Source: Hypomyces perniciosus (taxonomy: Eukaryota; Ascomycota; Sordariomycetes; Hypocreales; Hypocreaceae). Taken from it: 64,000 nucleotides of DNA. Below, piece by piece: positions 1-12,009 of this stretch; position 1 is the stretch's first letter, and every line of letters begins with the position of its first letter. The stretch covers positions 3,720,001 to 3,784,000 of the forward strand of contig SPDT01000003.1 in NCBI GenBank assembly GCA_008477525.1. Reading direction: 5' to 3'. Below the pieces are notes generated by a model. That model worked only from the letters and a program-made list of their open reading frames with translations, was not told the origin of the DNA and did not search any database. A program made the position numbers and the translations under genes.

Positions 1-40
<40 letters not shown>

Positions 41-84
41 TTATTATTATTATTATTCTTATTATTATTATTATTATTATTATT
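1..84. repeat. ATT/TTA trinucleotide microsatellite
   Basis: The window opens in a long run of ATT triplets interrupted by two C substitutions. A similar ATT/ATC tail closes the LINE near 20,260-20,286 and the retroposed insert at 6347-6541, so this run could be the tail of another retroposon whose body lies left of the window. That link is inference. Confidence 0.8.
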
Positions 85-198
85 AGTATTTAAGCCTAAA
101 TAATATTATGGTATACTTAAACTATTTTTATAATTAAATAGTATTATATACTGCATTAGTCTATACTATATATAATTAAAGGGTAAAATTGCTATTAA

Positions 199-372
199 TT
201 AGTATAGTATAGTTAAGAAAAGGCTTTTTAACCAGAAAAAAGGTCGATAAAGAAGAAAAAACTAATTAAAGGAGAAGCAATATAGAAAACTATATCATAT
301 ACTGTAATCCACTATAAGGTGGCAACAGCTGCCGTCAGGTACCTCCAGCTATCGTCAGGCACCTCTGTGACA
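199..372. mobile_element. RIP-degraded solo LTR, same family as 26,495 and 36,834
   Basis: This stretch aligns with the cleaner solo LTRs at 26,495-26,678 and 36,834-37,012. It shares the run GGAGAAGCAA, then GGCAACAGCTG, then TCGTCAGGCACCTCTGTG near the right end. Differences are mostly transitions, as expected from RIP. The right end (TGTGACA) is fairly clear; the left end near 199 is approximate, and no target duplication can be assigned with confidence. Confidence 0.6.
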
Positions 373-925
373 ATAGGGCGAAAAGAGAAATTCTCTTTAA
401 AAGTTTAAAGGAATAAAAAAACCTATTTAATTTAATAATTTATTAAAAATATAATAGTTTTTACTATAAAAGTTTATATTAAACTATATATTTAACTATT
501 AAAGTTAAAAGAGAAGGCTATAATATAATAAAACAGTCTATTAGTAATAGTTTAATAATAATATACAATATTAATAAACTTTAATAAAAAGGCTATAATA
601 TATGAAATTAAATAATATATTAATAACTATAATAATTAATGTACTAGGCTTTATTGTTTTTAAATATAATAATTTATAATAAAATAATATATTTTTAAAA
701 GTAATAATAAATAAAGTAAATATTAATTTAATTTAATTTAATTAAAACATTAATTAAATAAATATTATAAAATATTAATTTTAATAAATTAAAGTTTTAT
801 ATTTTAATTATATTATTAATTAAATGGATATTATATATAATTATTTAAATAAAAAGTATAATATTAATATATTTAAAAATAATAACTTTATAATTTAAAA
901 ACTTAAAAATAATATAATATATAAA
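373..925. other. AT-rich DNA without recognisable genes
   Basis: Very AT-rich sequence with stops in every frame. No recognisable protein, RNA or terminal repeat was seen. It is probably old RIP-mutated repeat DNA into which the copia element at 931 inserted. Confidence 0.6.
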
Positions 926-930
926 AATAT

Positions 931-1510
931 TGTTAAAAAAGGAGGCCTAAAAAGTAAGGATTTCAGTGTATCTGGGTAACCTTCCTATTCTGGCTAGACC
1001 CAGAATTAGGCCCGACACTAGACTGAGTTCCCGGAGGAACTTCGGTGTAAGTTAGGGAATTTCTGTTATCTTTAACGATAACAATTGAGCTAGGACCAGC
1101 TACCCCGCCTACCCTAGACTCAATACAATGCTTATAATGGCATTATAAGAAATCTGATTAAAATAGTTTCCCGTTTATATAGCTGTAAGTCGATTTAAGC
1201 GATTTTATATATAAATAAATTTTGCGGAAAATAAGAATGCAGCTATAAACCTAATTCTGCTACCGCACACCTATTATTAGGTCGGAGGATTATTGTAGAA
1301 GACAAAGCTATTATTTATACAATCACTTCTACACTAGCCGTATATTACTAGATATTCTATAGCTTTCTAGCTATTAGTTTAATTATAATTCAATTGTTCA
1401 TCTATTATTAACTTAATTAGACTCTCAGTCATTTCCTTATTGCTGCGTTATATGCAGCTTCCTAGAAGCCCTATATAAATGAGGTTCAGTATAACCTTAT
1501 TATTTTAATA
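931..1510 (+). repeat. 5' LTR of the copia element
   Basis: Direct repeat of 7092-7672, collinear over its whole length with scattered, mainly transition differences. It begins TGTTAAAAAAGGAGG and ends TTATTATTTTAATA. The two LTRs have diverged visibly, which under RIP is not a reliable clock. Confidence 0.9.
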
Positions 1511-2939
1511 AGTTATAAGCCTGGGAGAGTTTTCCTTGGGTCTCTATTAGTGGATTTTTCTAATGGTTACAGCACTTCCCCTAGCGCTATTACAGCACTT
1601 ATAGCGGGTTTTTATAATGCTTATCCTAGTACTTATATCAGCACTTTTAAGATTTTTTGGCTATCTAAAGCTATTCCTAGGCTTCTACTGCAAATACTAT
1701 TGCAGTTATAGTAATACTATTAGTATTACTACTACTTTCACTATCTTAGTGATCTTTACTATATACTATATAGTATATAGTATTATCCCCTATTTCGATA
1801 GGATATAGGTCTAGTAGCCTTATTTCCTTAATTGAGGATAATAGCTCTCCCTAGCAGTAAAGGGATTTATTTATTTAAGTGCAGAATATAGAATAAGAGC
1901 TTTAGGCATAGAGGGCTTTTACTGAGACAGTTAAGGCACAGTTAAAGGGTCAGAATAACACTATAACCCAGTTAAATAATACTCTAGCCAGCCTAACTGC
2001 TGCTATTTTAAGCCTTTAATTTTAAAGGACTATTAGTCTAATAGAAATTGATCCTATAGCCCCTATACTAGTGCTAATATAAGCCCCTACTCCTATTCCT
2101 ATACTAGTCCAGGTTCTATTTATATCTATTCCTTAACCTTAAAATACTATTTCTACTTTAAATAGTAGTTTTATTAAAAAGGTATTAAAAAAGGTTTATA
2201 GTTTTCCAGAAAACTATAAACTAGTAAGTCTTAATAATTTTAATTAATAGAAATAGTCTTTAAATATTATACTAAGGGCTATAGATTACTATACTTTTAT
2301 AGAAAATCCTATAGTTGCTGATTCTTTATCTGATTTAGAACAGACCCTATTACTTATACTAATTAGGGATAGTTTAATAGCTATTCCCGCTATATCTATT
2401 GCTTGGATTTAAAGCCTAAAAGAAGTATTTTTAGTATTAAAGAGATAATACAGTTACTTTAATACTTTATAGAGAGATTCCCTTTATGGGGAATTTCATT
2501 TATTAAATTATAGTAATTATAAAGGATTTTTAGCTAAATTTAATGCTATTTTTAATAGCTTATTAGCTAAGCTAGCTATTTTAAAGGTTAATATTAATAT
2601 ACTAGATTAAGTAAATTAATATTTAAATTCCTTAGAAAAGACTTATTTTTAATAGGCTAAAAAAATTAAAGGAACTATTAGATTTAGTAGAGCTATTAGG
2701 CAATCTACTAAAGGTTTTAATATTTAGTTTCTTATAGCAAATATATTAAAAGAGAGTAGGAATCTATATTCTACTGCATATAAAGTTAATAAGGCTACAG
2801 GGCCTTTTAAATCCCTTAAAGATTAATTAATACCTCCTAGATCTAAAGATTAAAAGCCAGCTTTTAATTCCTAAAAGAGGAAGGGAAATTAAAAGAATTA
2901 AAGAAATTAGAAGAATTAAAAGAATTAAAACTAAAAGTA

Positions 2940-5900
2940 AACTATAGAAGATACTGCTTTTACTAGTATATATTATCTAGCTACTAGGGAGTATAGCTTA
3001 AAAGAACTATTAAAAGAGTCTTTTATTAAATCTATTAATAGCTTAGATAGTAATCGAGATCTTCTATATGCCTTAAACGCTAAAAAAGGAAAAAAGTTAT
3101 TTAATCCTTCTAAGCCTTTTAAATCTTTTAAAAAACCTAAACCCTTTAGAGTTTTTATTTAAGATAATCTATTATATAATACTAGATCTATAGTTTATAT
3201 AGTTAATTCTCGGAAATAGTTTAAAGACTATAGATTTAATAAAGGGGATTTAAGTGTTATTTATACTGGCAGGGGCCCTATTACCCTTAAAGGAATAAAT
3301 ATAACTACTTTTAATATCTTTAATAAAAATAATAACTATAAAGAGATAAAATTATTAAATACCCTTTATTGCTTGTAGTTAGATATAAACTTTATAAATA
3401 GCTTAAGGTATTACTAAGCTAGAGGATATATATAATATAATACTCTTTTTACGAAAACTATATAGCTAATAGGGCTATTAAATCCCTTAAAATATAGTTT
3501 TTTCCTTATAATTAAAGGATATACTACACTATATAGCTATATAAATAGCTATAGAGCTTATAGCTTTATATAGGTTTAAATTCCTGCTATTAGTAAAGAA
3601 AAGGCTTAGGAATATATCGCTATTCTAAAAGTAACAGCTTTAAAAAAACAATTAACTAGATCCAGTCCTAGGCTTATAAAGAAAAATAATCTTAAAGGAA
3701 AGGATCTCTCTGAACTCCCTGAAACCCTAGGCTAAGTGGAGGAAGAGGGGCCTTATATGCCCCTATTGCCTAAAGAAATAGGGGGGAATAAGCCTATAGA
3801 GGATACCTTTATAGAGGAAAGGCCCTGTATGCCTAGGGAATCCTCTATTATTAAAGATCTAGAAGTTATTTAGCTATCTGAATTAGAGGGAGAGACTATT
3901 ACTAGTCCTAGCTATAAGCTGCTAAAGCTAGCCTTTTTATAGTATAAAAGACTAGGTTATATTAGTTTAAGTTTACTAAAGAAAACTGCTAAAATAACTG
4001 TTAGAATTTTTAACTTTAATTCTATTAAAGAGACTAAATTCTACTGCCTAGCGTATAATAGGGGAAAAGTTATTAAAAGGCTTAATTTAAAGCTAATTCC
4101 TGATCTATTAGCCTCTCTAGATTGCCTAGAAGCTAATACTTTCTCTATAAAGCCAGTGCCTTATATTAAAGCCCCTATTAGTCTTTTAATTATTAATAGA
4201 AAATTAAAATATAGGTGGCTATTCCTTTTAAGAGATTATAATAGACTTACCCTTTTAGCTACTATATAACGCTTTATGAATAGCTTTAAAACCTAATATA
4301 ACCAGTATTTTAAAGAATTCTATTATAATAGTAAAAAGGAAATTAATCAGGAACTTTAGACCTGGTTCTTTTCTTTAAGAATTATATATTCCTATAGCAG
4401 CCTTTATATTTATGAATAGAATAGTTTAATAGAATGCTTTATTAAAGTTTTATTAAATAAGCTTTAGGCTACTATTATAGCAGTTAATTTACTACTATAT
4501 TTCTAGAATTTTATTATTACTGCAGTTTTTAAATTAATTAACTATATAGCTATTACTAATAAAGACTTTACCCTTTATTAAAAATTATATAAAGACTTAA
4601 ACTTTAATAAGGATTATAAGCTTAATCTGTAAAGATATAGGATTATTGGCTTTTATTGTAAAGTATTTGTTTTATAAGAATAAAGCGCTAAAGGCTATAA
4701 ATTAGCCTTTAAGACTGAAACTGGGAGACTATTAGCAGTTTTAGGTAATAATACCTCTTTTATCTATATTCTAACTAGATATATAGTCTTTAAGTCTTTA
4801 ACTATAAAGCTATATAAAGATAAGATTCCTAAGCTTTAAATCTTAAAGTTTACTATAGGTTAGGATAATAAGGAATTAAAGGGAGAAATAGAGCTAGATT
4901 CTATAAATTAAATGATTCCTAGCTCTTAGGATATTAATCCTTTACTCCTTAACCCTATTCTAGAGGGAGTACCCACTGCTATTCCCTTTATTCCTAGTTT
5001 TATTCCTATATCAGTTATATAAAACTCTATAGCTATAGAGGATTTTATGGATATAGATATATCTTATTTCCTCTATAACAGCGTTAGAAAGCTAGCCTTT
5101 CCAGCTGCTGCTGTATAAGACCTTTAAACGCTCAAGCAAGTACTTTATAGTCCTGATAAGACTAAGTGGCTAAGAGCGATTTATAGCGAATTTAACCAGC
5201 TAGTCGAATAATATACCTTTGCTTTTATTAAGTGTAATAGTATTCTTAAAGGTAAAAACCCTATTACTAGTCGCTTAGTTTTAAAGACTAAAAAAGACTA
5301 GAATAATAAAATAGTAAAATTTAAAGTTAGGCTAGTTGCTAGGGGCTTTTAATAACTAGAAGGAATAGATTTCAACTAAACATTCGCTTTAATAGCTGTT
5401 CCTTTTACTTAGCGGATTTTATTAGCCTTAACTATTATCTATAACTGGGAAATTAAATAAATCGACTTTATTGGTATATTCTTTAATAGGATATTTAAAG
5501 AAACTATCTTCTTTAACTTCTTCAAAGGTTTTAAAGACTATATTAATTAAGCTTCCTTTAAGATTAAGTCTATTTTTAGAAAGCTGGGTTATAACCTGAA
5601 TATAGATTAGGTTATTTAATTATAGAAAGCTCTTTATAGCCTGAAACAGTCCTTTAAAGAATAATAATAGGCTTTATAAGCTTTAGGAAATAAACTAGGA
5701 TATAATCTTTTAATTTCTAACTCTACTATTCTTTATAATCTAAATAATAGGATTTTTATTATTATTTATATAAATAACTGTTTTCTTATTGGACTAGATA
5801 AAGAAGCTATAGCCTAGCTAAAGCTAGCTTTTAATAAAGTCTATACTATAGAAGATAAAGGCTTTGCCTTTTTCTTTTTAAGGGTTTAGATAGGGATAGA

Positions 5901-6900
5901 AAAAGAGGCCTTTTTTAGCTTTCTTAGAAATAGTACATTACTGAAGCTATAGAGTTTTTTAACCTTTAAAACTCTAAGCCTATCTAATTACCCTTATAGC
6001 CCTTTATTTTAGCTAATAAAACTATAACTAAACTAGATAAAGCTAATACTAAGCTTTTTTAAGCTATTATTAGTACTATTATCTACTTAACAATTTATAC
6101 TTGAGTAGATACTAGCTTTCCAGTCCAGTAGCTAGCTAAATAATTTTAAGGCCTTTATAAAGAGTATTTACATGCAGCCCGCAACTTATTACAGTATCTG
6201 AATAATACCTAGGACCTAGCTATTTAATATACTAGAAAATCTAGTCCTATACCTATTAGTTATTGCAATAGTGATTTTGCTAGGGATAAAGAATCAAGTA
6301 AATTAACCTATAGCTATATTATAATAGTTGCTAATAGGTTAATTAGGCGCGTCTCCTCGACCTGCTGACGGGAGGGGAGCTGGAAGACTTTGCCCGCTGA
6401 GGCGATAAAATGCTATATAGGGGAGCTTGTGTGTTTATTAGTAATACTGTAGTCAAACCTAGCATAGCACGTCCTGTTGCCCTACTGGGATTGGTGGCCT
6501 TTTGCCATAGGACGTTAATGGGATATTATCATCATCATCATAATAGGTTAATTAGCTAGAAATTAAAAAGGGGCTTAACTATCTGTCTTTCTACGCTAAA
6601 AGCAGAGTTTATAGCTTTTATAAAAGCTACTAGAGAGATTTAGTGGCTTATTGGCCTATATAAAGAGGTAGATTAACCAATTAAACAGCTAATCTCTCTA
6701 TTTAACGATAATGAAGGTGCTATTTCTACTTTAAATAACCCTACCCTTTATAATCGAATAAAATATACTCTGTTACAGTTTAATTACATTAGGGAATAGG
6801 TTAAAAATAGCGTTATTACAGTTAACTATCTGGAAACAGTTACTAACAGGCTTACTAAGCCTCTTCTAGGTCCGAAGTTAAGGAACTTTATAAGTCTCTT
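2940..6900 (+). pseudogene. Degraded copia pol (integrase, reverse transcriptase, RNase H)
   Basis: Translation in drifting + frames recovers copia landmarks. Around 5150-5350 there is a W-x-A-x-x-x-E start of the reverse transcriptase (KTKWLRAIYSEFNQL) followed by LVARGF. Near 5630 the frame gives KALYSLKQS, matching the family's GLYGLKQ. At 5768-5782 the catalytic YVDD box reads YINN, both aspartates having become asparagine as G-to-A mutation predicts. RNase H continues beyond the insert at 6347-6541 to about 6900 (STLKAEFIAF, a relative of STTEAEY). Stops are frequent throughout. Upstream, 1800-2940 is probably gag, but nothing diagnostic was seen there. Confidence 0.8.
6347..6541 (+). 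mobile_element. 195-bp retroposed insert (5'-truncated LINE end or SINE)
   Basis: A GC-richer 195-bp block lies inside the copia RNase H region. It is flanked by a 14-bp direct repeat, AATAGGTTAATTAG, at 6333-6346 and 6542-6555. It ends in an ATC/ATT repeat tail, so it has the structure of a target-primed retroposon. Its body (for example AAAATGCTATATAGGGGAGC) matches about 20,090-20,285, the 3' end of the LINE here, in the same orientation. It is therefore either a 5'-truncated copy of that LINE or a SINE sharing its tail. It is hardly mutated while its copia host is, so it inserted after RIP or escaped by being short. No clear tRNA-type A and B boxes were seen. Confidence 0.85.
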
Positions 6901-7091
6901 TAATCTTAAGTCTTTACCTAAGGTATACACTTAAGGTTCTTACCCTTTTTATAGCTATTAGCTATCTTTATTATCTTTATTTTTAGCTATATTTAGCTAT
7001 CCTTTTGATTTTTATATTCTAGTTACTTTCCTATATCTAGATCTTATATTTACTTTAAAGTTATATAGGATAGTATTTATTCTAGAGGGAG

Positions 7092-7672
7092 TGTTAAAAA
7101 AGGAGGGCTAAAAAGTAAGGATTTCAGTGTATCTGGGTAACCTTCCTATTTTGGCTAGACCCGGAATTAGGCCCGACGCTAGGACCGAGTTCCTGGAGGA
7201 ACTTCAGTGTAAGTTAAGGAATTTCTGTTATCTTTAATAATAATAATTAAGCTAGGACTAGCTACCCCGCTTACCCTAGATTTAATATAATGCTTACAAT
7301 AGTATTATAAGAAATCTAATTAAAATAGTTTCCTGTTTATATAGCTGTAAGTCGATTTAAGTGATTTTATATATAAATGAATTTTGCGGAAAATAAGAAT
7401 GCGGCTATAAACCCAATTCTACTACTGTATACCTATTATTAAGTCGGAAGACTATTATAGAAGATAAAGCTATTATTTATACAATCACTTCTACACTAGC
7501 CGTATATTATTAGATATTCTATAGTTTTTTAGCTATTAGTTCAGTTACAATTCAATTGTGTATCTATTGTTAACCTAATTAGACTTTCAGTTGTTTCTTT
7601 ATTGCTGCGTTGTATGCAGCTTCCTAGAAGCCTTATATAAATGAGGTTCAGTATAACCTTATTATTTTAATA
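7092..7672 (+). repeat. 3' LTR of the copia element
   Basis: Partner of the LTR at 931-1510. It follows the polypurine tract directly and is followed by the target duplication AATAT. Confidence 0.9.
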
Positions 7673-7677
7673 AATAT

Positions 7678-8869
7678 TAGTAATTTTAAATTTATATTTA
7701 AAGAGTTTTGTTAATAAATATAAATAATATTTAATTTTTTTATATCTTTATTTTTTTTAAATATTTAATATATTATTTATATATTAAAGTATTTAATAAT
7801 AATATTTAAAAATATTAAAAATATACTTAAAAAAGGTTTTAAACTTTAAAAATGTTAAATACTATCTATATATATTATATATAGTTTATTTTAATGTATT
7901 TAATTATTTAAAATTAATTAATTAATTATATTTAATATATTTTTATTTATTATATAATAATTATATATTATATAAATTAAATTATAATATTAAATATAAA
8001 CTATTTATATATATTTAAAAGAATTATATAAAAAAATAATATAAAAAGTATATATTTATATAAATAATAATAGTATATAATAATAAATTATAATATATAT
8101 ATAATATATATATATATAATAATAATTTTAATATTTATATATCTAAATATTATAGGTTATAATAACTAATATTATTTATAGCTTTTATTTCTATTATATA
8201 AAAGAAAATCGCTAATAAAAATAAAAGCTATATAATTATTAATTAAAAAAGTTTAAATAATATTATAATTATAAATATATTTATTATTTAAATAAAAAAT
8301 CGTATTACTATAAAAGGCTAAATATATATTAATAATAAATATAAATTTCTTTTTATTCATTTTAAATATATTTTAATTACTATAATAAATTTATTATAAT
8401 TATATATTATAATTTAAAGTAGCTAAACATATTATTAATAAGATTTAAAATTTTACCTTTGTATATATATAAAAATAAATAAACTAATAGCTTTACCTTT
8501 ATTATAAATTTATATATATTAATAATATTATTATTTTTAAAGCCTTTAAATAATTATATTTAATATTTATAGATAATCTTTTAATTAGTTTAAAAGTTTA
8601 AATTATATTTATCTTTAATTAAATCTTTTCTTAAATATTAAATAATAACTTGTTTAAGTATTAAATTAATAAAATATATATATTTTTAATAGAAAATTAA
8701 ATTAACACTTTATAAAAATAATTATATTTTCTAATATTAAAATATTTAAAAATATATATTAATGCAATTAATTAAATTTAAAACGTTATTTTTATATATA
8801 TTTAAAAGGTTAAACTTTTATAATAGTAAACAGTTATACTATTAGCAGTAAATTATAAAAAAGGTTATA
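7678..8869. other. AT-rich gene-free DNA
   Basis: Almost pure A and T with stops in all frames. I see no gene, RNA, terminal repeat or internal repeat pair that can be assigned. Probably unrecognisable RIP-mutated repeat. Confidence 0.6.
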
Positions 8870-8877
8870 TTAATTTA

Positions 8878-9336
8878 GAGTAATGCTATTGGAACAGATA
8901 AAAATTGCTACTGGAATAGATAGTCTATGCACATATACAGAAATTCTCCCAGCAACTTCCCTAAATATATAATTTACTCCTTTACATCACACTCAATTAC
9001 AGTATATCGACAGCCAACTATTCTAATACTATTATATTACTTTAAAAAACAGGTCTTTAGTATATATTCTAGTAATTGTATAAGCGACTGTGGCTAGTCT
9101 TCAATTTCGCCATCAAAATCGAAAGAACCTAGCAGCTTAGAGTTATCTGCAGTATCGCTATACTAGGCCAATCACGGGTCTAATAGGAAACCTATTATAA
9201 TGTATGGAATTGGTGGTGATATTGTAATTGAACGTGTTAAGGAAGATCGAGGAATTGAAGCCTACGAAGATTTCTGTATATATGCACGGACTATCTATTC
9301 TAGTAGCAATTTTTATCTGTTCTAATAGCATTACTT
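8878..9336. mobile_element. Non-autonomous DNA transposon, GAGTAATGC family, copy A (459 bp)
   Basis: The element begins GAGTAATGCTATTGGAACAG and ends with the inverted complement (GTTCTAATAGCATTACTT, last base changed). It is flanked by a perfect 8-bp direct repeat TTAATTTA at 8870-8877 and 9337-9344. The inverted ends extend about 47 bp and hold two diverged copies of a unit starting GCTAYTGGAAYAGATA. An 8-bp duplication is typical of the hAT superfamily (also P and Merlin), but the tips do not match the usual hAT consensus. The small open frame at 9228-9416 crosses the element boundary and is not a gene. Confidence 0.85.
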
Positions 9337-9344
9337 TTAATTTA

Positions 9345-11406
9345 AAGGCTAAAAAGAAACATTTTATAGTTATAACGTTAATATTATTTAATAATAATAA
9401 AAGTAATAAATTGTAATTATAGGCATTTAAGCTTATATAAAAAAACTTATTATATTATTAGTCTTTAAAGTTAATATATATTAATAATATATATTATTTA
9501 TTTATTAAAATAAACATATTTAAAAATAAAGGCTTTAAAGCTATACTTTTTTATTATTATAGTAAATTTAACTTTACTAATATAATAATAACTTTAAAGA
9601 AATCTTTTATTAATTATATAAACTTTTAAAATAGAATATTTAATCTTATGAAGTATTAATATTAACCTATAAAGCTATAAATAGTTTATTTAATATAAGT
9701 AATAATAAAAAACTATTTAATATTTTATAATATTTAATAATTTATTTATATTTTTATTAATGATATAATTATAAAAATAATTACAAAATAAACGTTAATC
9801 CTTATATTTAATATTATAAAACTAAATTTATATTTTATTACTATTTATAATTTTTTATTTTAATATACTTTTTATATAATTTATGTATTTAAAAAGTTTA
9901 ATATTTTATTTAATATGTGTTTAAATATTTTTATATAAATAATAGGATATAAATTTATAAAAGGATATAAAAAAATTATAAATATAAGGAAATTATTATA
10001 TAATTTTAATATATAAAGTTATTAATAAATATAATATATTTAAAAAGGCTTAACTTTTAAATCTTATACAAATAAATTATTCTTATTATATAAAATAAAA
10101 AATATTATAAAAGGTTATATTGTTTACTTTATAATAAAATTTAGTATTAAAATAGCCTATAATATATAATATTTTAAATTTAAATATATTTAATATAAAT
10201 TAAAAGGTTTTTCTTTAATATATAATAAAATATTTATATATATATTAACTATTATTGATATAATATATAGAAGTAATTTAAATAACCGTTATATAAAGAT
10301 TTATAGTTTATGATATTAAAGTATATTCTATATAAAGTATAATATATTATCTTTATTTTGAGATTATCAGTAATTTTAATAATAAACTTTACTTTAAATT
10401 AATCAAATTTAATAAATTTAATATAATTTTAATAATAATAATATATAAATCCTTTAATAAAGGAATTCTTTTAAAATATAAAATATATAAAGTAGCTTAT
10501 TAAATAAAAGTTCTCTTTACTTTTTAGTTATTAATTAATTAAAGGGTTTTTATTATAATTATATTAAATAAAAATTATAAATAATGAAATGATTTATATT
10601 ATAAAGTATTTATAGCTTTAAATATTTAATTAATAATAATGATTATATAATATTTTACAACAGATATTTAATTAAAGTTTATTAATATAATTATTAAAAT
10701 TATTATTTATTATTTCTTTTTAATATTTTTAATTAAATATTACGTATTAATATTATTAATAATTTAATTATTATTAAATAATACTGTTATTATACTTTTA
10801 ATATATTTATTTAATAAAATAGTTATAAAATTCTGCCTATAAATGCCTTTAATATTATTAAAAGATATATTAAATAGTAATATTAAAATTAATTAGTTAT
10901 TAAAATTTATATATAGTTTATAATTGTAAGAACTAAAAATTGCAATAGACTTTACTAATATTAAATATAAAAAGCACTTTAATAATATATATAAATAAAA
11001 TGATTTTATAGTAAATAATATAGCTTTTTTATCACTATATTATAATTATTTAATATTAAAGTAAATATTAAGATTTAATTAATAAAAAGTTAAATTATTA
11101 ACTATAATCAAAAAGATTAATATATATATATATATATAATTAAATTATTAATATATTAAAGGATTTACTTAATAATTTTACTTATATAGTCAAAAGGTAA
11201 AAATCTATAGTAAATTAAGATTAAATATTATTAAAGCTATATATATAAAAAGAAATATAAAAGCGTAATAATTTTATAAAATTAAAGCTTTAGTAATTAA
11301 AAGGATATATTAAAAGAAAATAGTATATTTTATAAAATAAAAACGCTATATACTAAAATATAATACATAATATAATAAAGAGTTTTTAATAATAAATGCA
11401 ATAACA
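9345..11406. other. AT-rich gene-free DNA
   Basis: About 2 kb of extremely AT-rich sequence. Stops occur in every frame and no protein family, RNA gene or terminal repeat can be recognised. Presumably RIP-mutated transposon DNA too degraded to classify by eye. Confidence 0.55.
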
Positions 11407-11414
11407 TTTATTAG

Positions 11415-12001
11415 AAGTAATGCTATTTATACAGATAGAAATTGCTATTTATACAGATAGTCTGTGCGCTGCCTGTCAAAATCTCCTTAACTTTCAATTC
11501 CTAATATTTTCAATAACACATTTAACTATACAATAACACTACTAATCCAATACCATCGGCGCCCTTTACTGTAATAGATATCCCCGTTAACCTTTTATTA
11601 CCTTAATCTGAAAATGCATATAGCTTTAACTTTATTTATTACGCGGATCCTAATAGCGAAAATCCTAAGCGGCTGCAGTCACCTTTAAAGCTGCTAGATT
11701 TACCTAAACTTAACTATAAAATGTCGCAATAATAGAGCTATATGTTAACTAAAGTATTAGCTAAGATTAAAGAGTTTAATAATATTATACCAGCTATATA
11801 ATGAAAAGAATGGTTAAGCTAAGGAGATTTTATATAAAGTAGATTAAAGGGATATTAAAGACTTATTAATTAAAGTAATATAATATGTTACTGCTGCTAT
11901 TTATTATAATATTATATAAAAGATTAAATTATATAGTGTAAGTAGCTGCAGGGAGATTTTTACAGGCAGCGCATAAACTATCTATGTGAATAGCACTACT
12001 C
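11415..12001. mobile_element. Non-autonomous DNA transposon, GAGTAATGC family, copy D (587 bp)
   Basis: The left end has AGTAATGCTATTTATACAG and the right end, read inverted, GAGTAGTGCTATTCACATAG. Both then run into AGATAGT, TGCGCTGCCTGT and AAAATCTCC, so the inverted ends reach about 75 bp. The flanks TTTATTAG (11,407-11,414) and TTTATTAA (12,002-12,009) agree at 7 of 8 bases, the mismatch being a G/A transition. This subtype keeps GCTATTTATACAGATA twice in its left end. It differs internally from copies A-C and pairs with copy E. Confidence 0.75.
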
Positions 12002-12009
12002 TTTATTAA

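Larger units (their letters stand above)
931..7672 (+). mobile_element. Complete but RIP-inactivated Ty1/copia retrotransposon
   Basis: Two LTRs of about 580 bp in direct orientation (931-1510 and 7092-7672) flank an internal region read on the + strand. The element is bounded by the 5-bp target duplication AATAT (926-930 and 7673-7677). A polypurine tract (AGAGGGAG) abuts the 3' LTR. The internal region gives, through many stops, the copia order gag, integrase, reverse transcriptase, RNase H. LTRs start TGTTAAAA and end in TA, which fits an original CA mutated by RIP. The RNase H region is interrupted by a retroposed insert at 6347-6541. Total length of about 6.7 kb, or 6.5 kb without the insert, is somewhat longer than a typical copia. 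No open frame remains, so it cannot be autonomous. Confidence 0.9.

Noticed and set aside
1617..1808. 63-codon open frame on the + strand
   Set aside because: Lies inside the copia element just after the 5' LTR in AT-rich sequence; hydrophobic by composition only.
6347..6541. tRNA-derived SINE with A and B boxes
   Set aside because: No convincing RNA polymerase III boxes were visible; similarity to the LINE 3' end explains it equally well.
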